From contig SIBG01000019.1 of NCBI GenBank assembly GCA_009695305.1, positions 1 through 53,497 of the forward strand: a stretch of DNA of 53,497 nt, given 5' to 3'. Positions 26,162 through 34,453 of this stretch are shown in pieces (positions within the stretch are counted from its first letter, which is position 1; every line of letters starts with the position of its first letter). The notes beneath the pieces are model-generated. The model saw only the letters and a program-made list of their open reading frames with translations, was not told the origin of the DNA and made no database searches. The stretch comes from Opitutus sp. (GTDB taxonomy: Bacteria; Verrucomicrobiota; Verrucomicrobiia; Opitutales; Opitutaceae). The translations under genes and the position numbers were made by a program.

Positions 26162-27355
26162 ATGAAAATATTTTCCTCCGCCGGCCACGGTTTCATGTTC
26201 GCGTTGGCCGGAATTTTGGCCGGGGGCGAGGCGACTGGGCAGACGGTGGCGGGCCGGCCGGCCGTCCGCAAAGTGCGTGACCTCGTGATCTACCAGGACG
26301 CGAATTTTTATTCGGCATTTCCCTCCGTCGTGCGCCGGCCGGACGGGGAACTGATGGTCGCGTTTCGCCGTGCGCCGTCGCGCGTCGCGTTGGGCGAGGC
26401 CAAGGAAGGCCACGTCGATCCCAACAGCCAGCTCGTGCAAGTGCGCTCGCGCGACAGCGGTGCGACGTGGACCCGGGAGCCGGCCTTGATCCACGCGCAT
26501 GCGTTGGGCGGGTCGCAGGATCCCTGCCTGCTCCAATTGCGCGACGGCGCGTTGCTGTGCGCGAGCTACGGCTGGGCTTTCGTCCAACCCGCGGCGGTGG
26601 CCAAGATGAAGCCGCCGGTCTTCGAGGTTAAGGCAGGGGTCGTTTTCCTCGGCGGCTACCTGGTGCGCTCGGCGGACGGCGGCCACACTTGGGCCGGCCC
26701 GGTGTTTCCGCCGCACGTCTCGTCGGAAATTTATTTCGACCCGCACGGCCGGCCGCTCCCGGCGTATAACCGTGGCGCCCTGTGCGAGGGTCAGGATGGC
26801 CGAATTTTCTGGGTGATCGCGGCCACGGACGTCGCGTCGCCGCGCAAGACTTCGAATCACCTGCTCGTGTCCGACGATCACGGCGCGACGTGGAGTTACT
26901 CCGCGCCGGTCGCGGTCGACGCCAAGGTCACGTTCAACGAGGCGTCGGTTTACGAAACACCGCGGAAAGATCTCGTGGCGTTTTTGCGCACCGCCGCCTT
27001 GGACGACCATGCCGTGCTCGCGCGCTCGACCGACGGCGGGAAGAGTTTTCTCCCGTGGCAGGACCTGGGTTTTCAAGGCCACCCATTGCACGCGTTGCGC
27101 CTGCCGGACCAGCGCGTGTTGCTGACCTATGGCTATCGCCACCCGCCGTTCGGGGTGCGCGCGCGGATCCTAAATGCGGAGTGCACCGATTTCGCCACCG
27201 CGCCGGAAATCGTGTTGCGGGACGATGGCGGGACCACGGACGTCGGCTACCCGTGGTCGGTGGCGGTGGACGGGCAGCGCGTGCTGGTCGTCTATTATTT
27301 CAACGTCGCGGGTGGCCCGCGGCAGATTGCGGGGACGATGATCGAGATCGATTGA
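26162..27355 (+). CDS. Secreted sialidase/BNR-repeat (Asp-box) family protein
   Basis: 397 residues from the ATG at 26162, preferred over an in-frame start at 26111 because it opens a signal-peptide-like segment (SAGHGFMFALAGILAGG). Four Asp-boxes of the pattern S-x-D-x-G-x-[TS]-[WF] are seen: SRDSGATW, SADGGHTW, SDDHGATW and STDGGKSF. This indicates a six-bladed sialidase-like propeller. The early Arg-rich VVRRPDGELMVAFRRAPS region could hold the first substrate-binding Arg. True sialidase activity needs an Arg triad and Tyr/Glu pair that I cannot place with certainty, so a related glycosidase or a lectin is possible. Confidence 0.8.
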   Translation: MKIFSSAGHGFMFALAGILAGGEATGQTVAGRPAVRKVRDLVIYQDANFYSAFPSVVRRPDGELMVAFRRAPSRVALGEAKEGHVDPNSQLVQVRSRDSGATWTREPALIHAHALGGSQDPCLLQLRDGALLCASYGWAFVQPAAVAKMKPPVFEVKAGVVFLGGYLVRSADGGHTWAGPVFPPHVSSEIYFDPHGRPLPAYNRGALCEGQDGRIFWVIAATDVASPRKTSNHLLVSDDHGATWSYSAPVAVDAKVTFNEASVYETPRKDLVAFLRTAALDDHAVLARSTDGGKSFLPWQDLGFQGHPLHALRLPDQRVLLTYGYRHPPFGVRARILNAECTDFATAPEIVLRDDGGTTDVGYPWSVAVDGQRVLVVYYFNVAGGPRQIAGTMIEID

Positions 27356-27368
27356 GCTCGGCGGCCCG

Positions 27369-27385
27369 CCGCATCCAAGATGCGG
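27369..27385 (+). terminator. Possible hairpin terminator after the sialidase-like gene
   Basis: A perfect 7-base stem (27369-27375 with 27379-27385) with a CAA loop lies 14 bases after the stop codon. It is nested in a longer imperfect pairing of AGCTCGG with CCGAGCT. It is followed by AAAAGG rather than a T-run, so termination is only suggested. Confidence 0.3.
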
Positions 27386-27489
27386 GCAAAAGGCGGCGAC
27401 CGAGCTTGGTCGCTGGAATTCATTGAATTTGCGACACCGGTGCGCGACAGTGGCCGCCGACTCCACCTGGTTAACGTCGAAAGTGCCCT

Positions 27490-28746
27490 ATGAAAAATCT
27501 GAATTACTGGAAGATCCTGCGCACCGCGGCGCTGCTCGCAGCTTGCCTGCCCTCGCTGGCCCCGGCCGCGGCTGAACCGACGACCGCTCCGAAGGCTGGG
27601 GCCGCCAAGGGCGCAGCGAAAAAGGCCGCGCCCTCTGTCCTCAAGTTTCGCGTGCAGCAATTGCACGTCGACAACAACGAGGGTTGCGCCGTCGCCGACT
27701 TCGATCGCGATGGCAAACTCGACGTGAGCGCCGGCGAGTTCTGGTATGCCGGACCTGATTTCAAGACGAAGCGGCCGCTGCGGAAGCTCGAACCGTTCGG
27801 GAAGGACTATCTCACCAATTGCGGCGAGCACGCCTACGATGTGAACGGCGATGGGTTTCCCGATATCGTCAGCGGCGCGTTCATGGACACGCGGATTTGT
27901 TGGTATGAGAATCCCGGCGCCGAAGGCTTGAAATCGGGCGCGCCCTGGACGCCGCATGTATTGATTGATACCGGCCTAGCGCAGAATGAGTGGAGCGATT
28001 TCCGCGATCTCGATGGCGACGGCATTCCGGAATACATCGTTAACTCCTACGGCCCCGCCAACGCGGTCATGGCTTATCGTTTCGCCAAAGACGAAAAGAG
28101 TGAACCGATTTTCAAACCGTGGATGATTCAGGCCGGCGCGCCGTTCGTGAACGGTCACGGCATCGGCTTCGGTGACATCAATGGCGATGGGCTCGAGGAC
28201 CTTCTATATGGTAACGGCTGGTATGAGCGTCCGAAGGAGGGCGCACTGACGAAACCATGGAAGCGTCACGCGGATTGGACGTTTCCCCATGCCAGCACGC
28301 CGATGATCGTCGTCGATCTGAACGGTGACGGCCGCAACGACTTCATCTGGGGCCACGGCCACAACTACGGCCTCTATTGGGAACAGCGGATGGACGACAA
28401 CCAGGACGGCAGCACCAACTGGCGGCACCATGTGATCGACGACAGAATCTCGCAGAATCACTGCCTCGTCTGGGCCGACATCGACAACGACGGCCAGCCC
28501 GACCTCATCACCGGTCGGCGCTTCAAGGCGCACAGCGGCAATGACCCGGGGGACAGTGAGCCGGGTTGCGTCGTTTACTACACGTGGAACCAGAATACGC
28601 GGACGTTTGCCAAGCACATGATTGCGGACAAGGGCCCCGGCATCGGTTTGCAAATCCGCCTCGTCGATCTCGATGGCAACGGGTGGAAAGACATCGTCGT
28701 CGCCGGCAAGAGCGGCACGCACATCATTTGGAACGGCGGCAAATAG
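27490..28746 (+). CDS. Secreted FG-GAP/VCBS-type beta-propeller protein
   Basis: 418 residues with a signal peptide (ILRTAALLAACLPSLAPAAA) and an Ala/Lys-rich linker. Seven calcium-binding loops of the D-x-[DN]-x-[DN]-G-x-x-[DE] type occur at regular spacing: DFDRDGKLD, DVNGDGFPD, DLDGDGIPE, DINGDGLED, DLNGDGRND, DIDNDGQPD and DLDGNGWKD. They point to a seven-bladed propeller. Such proteins in PVC bacteria are exported and thought to bind or process polysaccharides, but no catalytic residues can be named. The last gene of the co-directional ThuA, isomerase and sialidase-like run, it is convergent with the SDR gene. Confidence 0.88.
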   Translation: MKNLNYWKILRTAALLAACLPSLAPAAAEPTTAPKAGAAKGAAKKAAPSVLKFRVQQLHVDNNEGCAVADFDRDGKLDVSAGEFWYAGPDFKTKRPLRKLEPFGKDYLTNCGEHAYDVNGDGFPDIVSGAFMDTRICWYENPGAEGLKSGAPWTPHVLIDTGLAQNEWSDFRDLDGDGIPEYIVNSYGPANAVMAYRFAKDEKSEPIFKPWMIQAGAPFVNGHGIGFGDINGDGLEDLLYGNGWYERPKEGALTKPWKRHADWTFPHASTPMIVVDLNGDGRNDFIWGHGHNYGLYWEQRMDDNQDGSTNWRHHVIDDRISQNHCLVWADIDNDGQPDLITGRRFKAHSGNDPGDSEPGCVVYYTWNQNTRTFAKHMIADKGPGIGLQIRLVDLDGNGWKDIVVAGKSGTHIIWNGGK

Positions 28747-28853
28747 CCTTCGCTGCTGGCCGGACGCTGAATTTTCTGGGAGAGCGGCGGGGCGTTTCTC
28801 CGGCGGCGGCTGACAAACGGCGTGATCGGCCGGTTTGAAGTCCGCGACGCGTT

Positions 28854-29612
28854 TCAACCCCGCCCGATGTAAGGCATGCGAGTCGCCATCACGGTGAGGG
28901 TGGGGACGTTGGCGTCCAGCGGCAGGCCGGCCATATAAAGCACGGCATCGACGACGTGCTTCACGTCGATGGTCGGCTCGATCGCAGTGGAGCCGTCGGC
29001 CTGGGGGACCCCTCGCTTCATCTGGCCCGCCAGCGCGGTGTCGGCGTTGCCGATGTCGATCTGGCCGCAGGCGATGTCGAAGGGCCGCCCGTCGAGGGCC
29101 GTCGATTTAGTGAGGCCGGTGATGGCGTGCTTCGCCGCGGTATAGGGCGCGGAATGCGGCCGGGGAACGTGCGCGGAGATGGAGCCGTTGTTGATGATGC
29201 GCCCGCCCCGCGGCTGTTGGGCCTTCATCAGCCGAAACGCCGCCTGCGTGCAGAGAAACACCCCGGTGAGATTGGTGGCGAGAACTGCCTGCCACTGTGC
29301 GAGGGACAAATCCTCCAGCGGCACGCTCGGGAGGTTGATCCCGGCGTTGTTGAACAGCAGGTCGAGCCGGCCAAACGTCTCGCGGGTCCGCGCGAAAAGA
29401 TTTTGCACGGAGTCCGGCAGCGTGAGGTCGGTCGGGACGCACAGCGCGCGGGCGGCGGGCGCGCCCACTTCCTGGACGGTCGCAGCCAGCGCCTCCGGCC
29501 GACGGCCGGCCAGCACCACCGCGTAGCCAGCGGCGAGCAGACCCTGCGCGGTGGCTCGGCCGATGCCCGATCCCGCTCCCGTGACGAGGGCGACTTTTTG
29601 TGGCGATTCCAT
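28854..29612 (-). CDS. SDR family NAD(P)-dependent oxidoreductase
   Basis: 252 residues from the ATG at 29612 (a GTG at 29639 would add nine). The Rossmann motif TGAGSGIG, the stabilising NNAG, the catalytic Ser in NNGSISAH and Y-x-x-x-K in YTAAKH identify a classical short-chain dehydrogenase. The arginine pair in LAGRRPEAL favours NADP(H) over NAD(H). No quinone or membrane motif is present. The closing region ([30 protein letters not shown]) is common in classical SDRs of unknown substrate. The gene is convergent with the FG-GAP protein and divergent from the propeller/Ig-like pair, so its partners are unclear. Confidence 0.9.
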   Translation of the reverse strand: MESPQKVALVTGAGSGIGRATAQGLLAAGYAVVLAGRRPEALAATVQEVGAPAARALCVPTDLTLPDSVQNLFARTRETFGRLDLLFNNAGINLPSVPLEDLSLAQWQAVLATNLTGVFLCTQAAFRLMKAQQPRGGRIINNGSISAHVPRPHSAPYTAAKHAITGLTKSTALDGRPFDIACGQIDIGNADTALAGQMKRGVPQADGSTAIEPTIDVKHVVDAVLYMAGLPLDANVPTLTVMATRMPYIGRG

Positions 29613-29853
29613 GCCGTAATGTGCAGCGGGAATTTCCACGAAGCCGAGCCTTTAGTGGCGGAATGGGGGGATCGACCAAATAGGTGGATCGCCCTCCGCC
29701 GCCCAGCCCCGGCGGCGCGGACGACGCTGGCGCGCCGTAGTTTGTCCGCGGCGGGCACTCTGACCCCGCGCCAGAAAGGGAGAACGTAGCGCGCATCGTC
29801 CGGCTGCGTCGCGCGTCATGCGCGAAGTTCCCCCTCAACCCCCGTCCCCACCC

Positions 29854-30957
29854 ATGAAAAAGTCCTCGTCTTCTCTCGTGCTCCTGGCGCTCGCGCTCGG
29901 TCTCACTTTCGGCGCTCGTTCTGCTCTCGCGGCCATGACCGAAGGCAATCCCGCCTTCAAGTCGATGACGCAGCTTGCCTTCGGCCCCGACGGCGTGCTC
30001 TTCGTCGCCGACGCCAAGGCGGCGGCCATCATTGCACTCGCCACGGGCGACACCAGCCCCGCCGCCAACGGCGCAACGATCCGGGTCGAAGGCCTCAACC
30101 AAAAAATCGCCGCCCTGCTGGGCACGACGGTGGACCAGATTCTGATCGCGGATCTCGCGGTGAATCCGATCTCGCGCCAGGCTTATCTCACCGTTTCGCG
30201 CGGGCGTGGGCCCGAGGCCGTGCCGGTGCTGGTGCGCGTGAAAACTTCCGGCCAGCTTGAGATTGTGGCCACGGACAAGGTGAAATTCGACCGCGCCCAG
30301 TTGCCCGACGCACCGGTCGACGGCTTGGTCGGCCAAGGCAACCGTCAGAGCAATCCGCGCATGGAGTCGATCACCGACATCGCCTACGCCGACGGCCGCA
30401 TTCTGGTGGCCGGCCTCGCGAACGAAGAATTTTCTTCGACGCTGCGCGTGATTCCCTACCCGTTCAAGTCGGTCGCCGCCGGCACCATGGTGGAGATTTT
30501 CCACGGGGCGCATGGTAAATTTGAGACCCGCGCGCCGGTGCGCACGCTGGTGGCCTACCAAGTTGGCAAAGAAGCGAACATCCTTGCCGCCTACACCTGC
30601 ACGCCCCTCGTGCAGTTTGCGCTCAGCGAACTCAAGCCGGGCGCGAAGATCCAGGGCAAGACGATCGCCGAGTTCGGCGCCGGCAACCGGCCGCTCGACA
30701 TGATCGTATATCAGAAGGACGGCAAAGACTACCTCCTGCTCGCGAACAGCAATCACGGCGTCATCAAGGTGGCGGCGGAGCAGATCGGGGGCGCCGGGTC
30801 GATCACGGCGCCGGTGACCCGGACCCAGGGGCTCGCCTTCGAAAAACTCGATTGGACCGGCGTCAGTCAACTCGACCGCTTCGACAGCCGGCACGCGATG
30901 GTCATGCGCACGGCCGGTGCCGGAGTGATGAATCTCGAAACGCTGGCTCTCCCGTGA
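29854..30957 (+). CDS. Secreted beta-propeller-like protein of unknown function
   Basis: 367 residues from the ATG at 29854, which starts a clear signal peptide (SSLVLLALALGLTFGARSAL). The mature protein shows repeated propeller-blade patterns (MTQLAFGPDGVLFVADAKAA; SITDIAYADGRILVAGLANE; MIVYQKDGKDYLLLANSNHG). No catalytic motif or family is recognised. Its TGA overlaps the GTG start of the next gene (GTGA), so the two are translationally coupled and their products probably act together outside the inner membrane. The single Cys (AAYTCTP) offers no metal site by itself. Confidence 0.75.
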   Translation: MKKSSSSLVLLALALGLTFGARSALAAMTEGNPAFKSMTQLAFGPDGVLFVADAKAAAIIALATGDTSPAANGATIRVEGLNQKIAALLGTTVDQILIADLAVNPISRQAYLTVSRGRGPEAVPVLVRVKTSGQLEIVATDKVKFDRAQLPDAPVDGLVGQGNRQSNPRMESITDIAYADGRILVAGLANEEFSSTLRVIPYPFKSVAAGTMVEIFHGAHGKFETRAPVRTLVAYQVGKEANILAAYTCTPLVQFALSELKPGAKIQGKTIAEFGAGNRPLDMIVYQKDGKDYLLLANSNHGVIKVAAEQIGGAGSITAPVTRTQGLAFEKLDWTGVSQLDRFDSRHAMVMRTAGAGVMNLETLALP

Positions 30958-32174
30958 GCCGAGGAATGGGGCCGGCGGTCCGTCCCCTTCGGAGGTTGCC
31001 GGGCGGGAGCGGGTTGACGCCCGGCCTCCTGCTGGTCGCAGGCGTCTGCTGGGCTGGGCTCATTCGCGCCGCGGAAGCGCCGGCGGAATTTTCGGTCCAC
31101 TGGCTCGCCGTCGCGACGCCGGTGGCGGTCGAAGTCAGTGGGATGTCACGCAGGGCGGTGGCCGCACTTGAGCACGAAGAGCGGGCCGCCGCGGGATGGG
31201 GGCGGCTCTTCGCGGTTTATGCCGAGCCCGTGGAGCCGGCGCTGGGCGGCGAACTGCCGCCGATGGCCGGCACGTGGCGGGTCGCGGATGGCCGCCTGCG
31301 TTTCGAGCCGCGTTTTCCGCTTGAGCAGGGCGTGCGCTACCGCGCGGAATTCCGGCCGGCGCAGTTGCCCGGCGGCGAGGCGGGCGCGGCCCCGGTGGTT
31401 GCATTTTTCCAACTGCCCGCCCCGAGCATGGTGCCGACGACGTCGGTGGCGCGGATCTGGCCGAGTGCGGCGGTGCTGCCGGAAAACCTCCTCAAGTTCT
31501 ACGTGCAGTTTTCCGCCCCGATGAGCCGGGGAGACGTCTACCGCCACCTTCACCTGCGCGATGCGGCCGGCCGGGCCATCGAGCTGCCTTTCCTCGAACT
31601 CGACGAGGAACTGTGGGATCCCGGCTTGACGCGTCTCACGCTGCTCATCGATCCGGGTCGGATCAAACGCGGCGTGAAGCCGCTCGTCGACTTCGGGCCG
31701 CTATTCGAAACCGGAAAAACCTACTCGTTGACGATCGACGCCGCGTGCCGCGACGCCGCCGGGCGGCCGTTGCGGGCGGATTTTCGGAAGGAGTTTCGCG
31801 TCGGCCCGGCGGATCGCACTCCGCCAGATCCGGCGCGGTGGACGGTGCGCGCCCCGGCGGTGGGCACGCGGGCGGCGTTGGTGGTGCGATTTGACGAACC
31901 GATGGATCACGCGCTCGCCTCGCGGATGATCGCAGTCGCGGGCCCGGATGGCGGGGCCTTGGCGGGCGAGGTGACGCTCGGGGAGGACGAGAGCGGGTGG
32001 ACGTTCGTGCCGGTGCGGGCGTGGCAGCCGGGAGCGCATCGACTCATCGTGCCGACGACGATCGAAGATCTCGCGGGCAACAACATCGGGAAGACCTTCG
32101 ATGTGGATTTGTTCGAGCGGGTGGATCGGAAATTTTCAACCGCCAGCGTGAAAATTCCGTTCGAGGTGCGTTGA
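30954..32174 (+). CDS. Secreted Ig-like (SbsA/Big-type) domain protein of unknown function
   Basis: 406 residues from the GTG at 30954, which overlaps the previous stop; an ATG at 30966 is the alternative. A signal peptide (GLLLVAGVCWAGLIRAAEA) is followed by beta-rich modules. Two of them resemble SbsA Ig-like repeats, with the pattern xLPENLLKFYVQFSAPMSRG and later ALVVRFDEPMDHALASRM ending in IVPTTIEDLAGNNIGKTF. Such modules occur in surface or adhesive proteins. Coupling to the propeller protein suggests a two-protein exported complex. It is convergent with the M20 peptidase gene, 25 bases away. Confidence 0.75.
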   Translation: MSRGMGPAVRPLRRLPGGSGLTPGLLLVAGVCWAGLIRAAEAPAEFSVHWLAVATPVAVEVSGMSRRAVAALEHEERAAAGWGRLFAVYAEPVEPALGGELPPMAGTWRVADGRLRFEPRFPLEQGVRYRAEFRPAQLPGGEAGAAPVVAFFQLPAPSMVPTTSVARIWPSAAVLPENLLKFYVQFSAPMSRGDVYRHLHLRDAAGRAIELPFLELDEELWDPGLTRLTLLIDPGRIKRGVKPLVDFGPLFETGKTYSLTIDAACRDAAGRPLRADFRKEFRVGPADRTPPDPARWTVRAPAVGTRAALVVRFDEPMDHALASRMIAVAGPDGGALAGEVTLGEDESGWTFVPVRAWQPGAHRLIVPTTIEDLAGNNIGKTFDVDLFERVDRKFSTASVKIPFEVR

Positions 32175-32199
32175 CAGCCGGGACGGAGCCGCCCGCGGC

Positions 32200-33738
32200 T
32201 CACGGCATCGTCATCAAGGCGGCGTAGGTCTCGATGCCGTTCCAGAGGAACTGCACCTGCACGTTCTCGTTTTCCGCATGCTGGTTGTTGTCGGCGTTCA
32301 CGACCGGCACGGTGAGCAGCTTCACCCCGAGCATCTCCTCGATCACAATCGAGGGTAGCGTGCCACCGAGCGACGGCATCAGGATGACTGGGTAATCCAC
32401 CGTCGACTGCACCGCCGCGACGACCGACTGCGCAATGGGCAGATCCATCGGCGTCCGCTGGGCGTTGGTGCCAGCGGACTTGATCTCGACGCGAATCAGT
32501 TTTGCATGCTGCGCCCGCTCGCCGTCGGTCGGATCGCGGTCGAGCACGTGCCAGCCGCGCGCCTTGATGTGCGCGACTACTTTGGCGACCTGGCGCGGCG
32601 CGTCGTTGCCGGGCACGAGGCGCAAGTCCAGCACGGCCCGCGCGACCGTCGGGATCACGTTGGCGGCCTGCGCGCCGACATTGGCGCCCTGGATGCCGTT
32701 GATGCTCAGTGAGGGCAGCGCGAAGCCCTCAAACAAAGTGCGCCCTAGGGTCTCGGATCGCGCCAGCCCGAGTTCGCGTTTCAAATCGCCCTCGATCGAC
32801 GGGATCGCCATCATGGCGCGCCGCTCGGCGGCGGTGAGTGGTGTCACGTCGTCGTCGAACCCTGCCACGAGCACGCGGCCGTCGTCGTCCTTCATCGAGG
32901 CGAGCAAGTTCACGAGCAGCTGGGAAGGGTTCGGCGCCCAATTGCCGTAATTGCCACTGTGCAGCGGGCGCTTCGGGCCGAAGACGGTGAGGTGCATGTT
33001 CACATCGCCGCGCGCGCCGAACATAACGACCTTTTTCCCCGAGGGATGGCACGGACCGTCGAGGACAATCCACAGGTCCGAGCGCAGGGCCTCGCGGTGG
33101 GCCGCGATGATGTCGCGCAGGCTCGTCGAACCAAACTCTTCCTCCCCTTCGAAGAAGAACTTGAGGTTGGCGGAAGGCTTCGCGCCCGATGCCACGAGGG
33201 CCGAGTAGGCGTTGAGGAGCGCAAAGACGCCGGCCTTGTCGTCGGCCGCGCCGCGCCCCGTCAGGCGCCACTGCGGATCGATCGGGTCGCCGGACTTCCA
33301 GCCTTCGACGATTTTGCCGCCCTGCTCGACCGGCCCCGTCGCGAACTTCGGGGCAAACGGTTCCCAGCCCGGCGCCCATTGGGCGGGATTGACGGGCTGA
33401 CCATCGTAGTGCGCGTAGAGCACCAGCGTCCGCGTGGCGCCAGGAACTTTTACTTCGCCGAAGACGACCGGGTTGGAATTCGGCGATGGGAGGGTGAGCA
33501 ACCGCCCCGCGATGCCGCGGCGCTTCATCATCGCGACGATGAAGTCGGCGTTGCGGCGGATGTTCGCGCGATCGACGGTGATGTTGGGAATCGCGAGCAG
33601 CTCGCGATACTCGTCGATCAGCTCGCGTTCGTGCGCGACGCGCCAGGTGCGGACCTTTTCCTGCAGGGGCGAGGCGCCGAAGGCCGGCGCCGTCAGACTC
33701 AGGACCATCACGGACAAGGCGAAGCGGGCGAGATTCAT
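32200..33738 (-). CDS. Secreted M20 family metallopeptidase (dipeptidase/carboxypeptidase-like)
   Basis: 512 residues. The ATG at 33738 is chosen because GAGAGGG, a good ribosome-binding site, directly precedes it and it opens a signal peptide (MNLARFALSVMVLSLTAPAF). M20 di-zinc landmarks follow: YAHYDGQPV (His and Asp), GRGAADDKAGVFA (bridging Asp), FEGEEEFGS (catalytic Glu and metal Glu), VLDGP (Asp) and the late HAENENVQ (His). The inserted dimerisation domain contains PLHSGNYGNWAPNP. Length and motif order fit the M20 dipeptidase branch that removes amino acids from small peptides. It should act in the periplasm. It is divergent from the FitA-like antitoxin gene, sharing an 84-base promoter region that contains a perfect inverted repeat. 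Confidence 0.9.
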   Translation of the reverse strand: MNLARFALSVMVLSLTAPAFGASPLQEKVRTWRVAHERELIDEYRELLAIPNITVDRANIRRNADFIVAMMKRRGIAGRLLTLPSPNSNPVVFGEVKVPGATRTLVLYAHYDGQPVNPAQWAPGWEPFAPKFATGPVEQGGKIVEGWKSGDPIDPQWRLTGRGAADDKAGVFALLNAYSALVASGAKPSANLKFFFEGEEEFGSTSLRDIIAAHREALRSDLWIVLDGPCHPSGKKVVMFGARGDVNMHLTVFGPKRPLHSGNYGNWAPNPSQLLVNLLASMKDDDGRVLVAGFDDDVTPLTAAERRAMMAIPSIEGDLKRELGLARSETLGRTLFEGFALPSLSINGIQGANVGAQAANVIPTVARAVLDLRLVPGNDAPRQVAKVVAHIKARGWHVLDRDPTDGERAQHAKLIRVEIKSAGTNAQRTPMDLPIAQSVVAAVQSTVDYPVILMPSLGGTLPSIVIEEMLGVKLLTVPVVNADNNQHAENENVQVQFLWNGIETYAALMTMP

Positions 33739-33786
33739 CCCTCTCTTTCTCACGCTGGCCTCCGCCTGCCAAGTCCGCAATTCTCT

Positions 33787-33803
33787 GCTAGCGTTTCGCT
33801 AGC
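33787..33803. promoter_or_regulatory. Perfect inverted repeat, candidate operator of the antitoxin-toxin-recQ operon
   Basis: GCTAGCG, TTT, CGCTAGC: two 7-base arms with a 3-base spacer, ending 19 bases before the antitoxin ATG and within the shared promoter region with the M20 gene. Ribbon-helix-helix antitoxins normally bind such repeats to repress their own operons, and the known FitAB operator also contains TGCTA half-sites. Confidence 0.55.
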
Positions 33804-33822
33804 GCCGCGTTACTTTCCCGGC

Positions 33823-34062
33823 ATGCCCGCCATCCTGATCAAAGACGTCCCGCCCGCGCTCCACCGTCGCCTCAAGCAGCACGCCGTCACGCGCCGGCGC
33901 AGCCTGCAGCAGGAAGCCATGCTCGCGCTTGAGCGCGGGTTGGATGCGCACGCCCCGATCCCCCGGAACACCCTGCCGCCGCCCGTGCCGATTCGCCTCA
34001 AAGTGCCGCTGACGGACGCGTTTCTCGCCGCGGTCAAACGCGAACGCAATGCTCGTCGCTGA
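33823..34062 (+). CDS. FitA-like ribbon-helix-helix antitoxin
   Basis: 79 residues. The N-terminal AILIKDVPPALHRRLKQHAV followed by RRRSLQQEAMLALERGL matches the FitA/plasmid-stability type ribbon-helix-helix, with a basic turn between the helices. The C-terminal tail (PVPIRLKVPLTDAFLAAVKR) is the part that would wrap and block the PIN toxin. It should neutralise the next gene's product and, with it, repress the operon through the inverted repeat at 33787-33803. Its stop codon lies 14 bases inside the toxin gene, so the two are translationally coupled. Confidence 0.85.
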   Translation: MPAILIKDVPPALHRRLKQHAVTRRRSLQQEAMLALERGLDAHAPIPRNTLPPPVPIRLKVPLTDAFLAAVKRERNARR

Positions 34063-34453
34063 CAACACCGCCATCGCCCACCTGCATTTGCAGAACGAGC
34101 ACGGCGCGCTCGCCCTGGCCGCCTACCAACGTGACCCCGACTGGATCACCGTCCCTCTCTGGCGTTATGAGTTCAGCAACGTGCTCTGGAAACTCGTGCG
34201 TGCCGGCCGCCTCAGCCCGGCGGCGGCCAACGCGGGCCTGCGCCGCGCCTTGCAGCGCATGATTCCGCAGGAACGCCAGCCCGATCATGTGTTCGCGCTC
34301 GAGCTCGCGCTCGAACATCAGATCACCGGCTACGACGCCCATTACGTCGCGCTCGCTCAATCCCTCGCACTGCCCTTGCTCACCAACGACGGCGAGCTGC
34401 TAAAAAAATTTCCGGGCCTCGCCGTCTCCCTCGCCGCTTTTACCGCCGCCTGA
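34049..34453 (+). CDS. PIN-domain toxin (FitB/VapC-like ribonuclease)
   Basis: 134 residues with the four acidic residues of PIN RNases in the right order: D5 (MLVADNTAI), E41 (YEFSNVLWK), D96 (TGYDAHYVALA) and D114 (LLTNDGELLKKFP). Such toxins cut RNA, often tRNA, when the antitoxin is lost. The gene overlaps the antitoxin by 14 bases and its TGA overlaps the recQ ATG (TGATG), so all three are probably made from one transcript. All catalytic residues are intact and the frame is undisturbed. This contrasts with the frameshifted DUF5615 toxin at 6684-7017. Confidence 0.88.
   Translation: MLVADNTAIAHLHLQNEHGALALAAYQRDPDWITVPLWRYEFSNVLWKLVRAGRLSPAAANAGLRRALQRMIPQERQPDHVFALELALEHQITGYDAHYVALAQSLALPLLTNDGELLKKFPGLAVSLAAFTAA

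Noticed and set aside
24623..27142. An 839-codon minus-strand open frame.
   Set aside because: It covers the end of the ThuA-ankyrin gene, the isomerase and most of the sialidase-like gene on the opposite strand and is Arg/His-rich with no motif.
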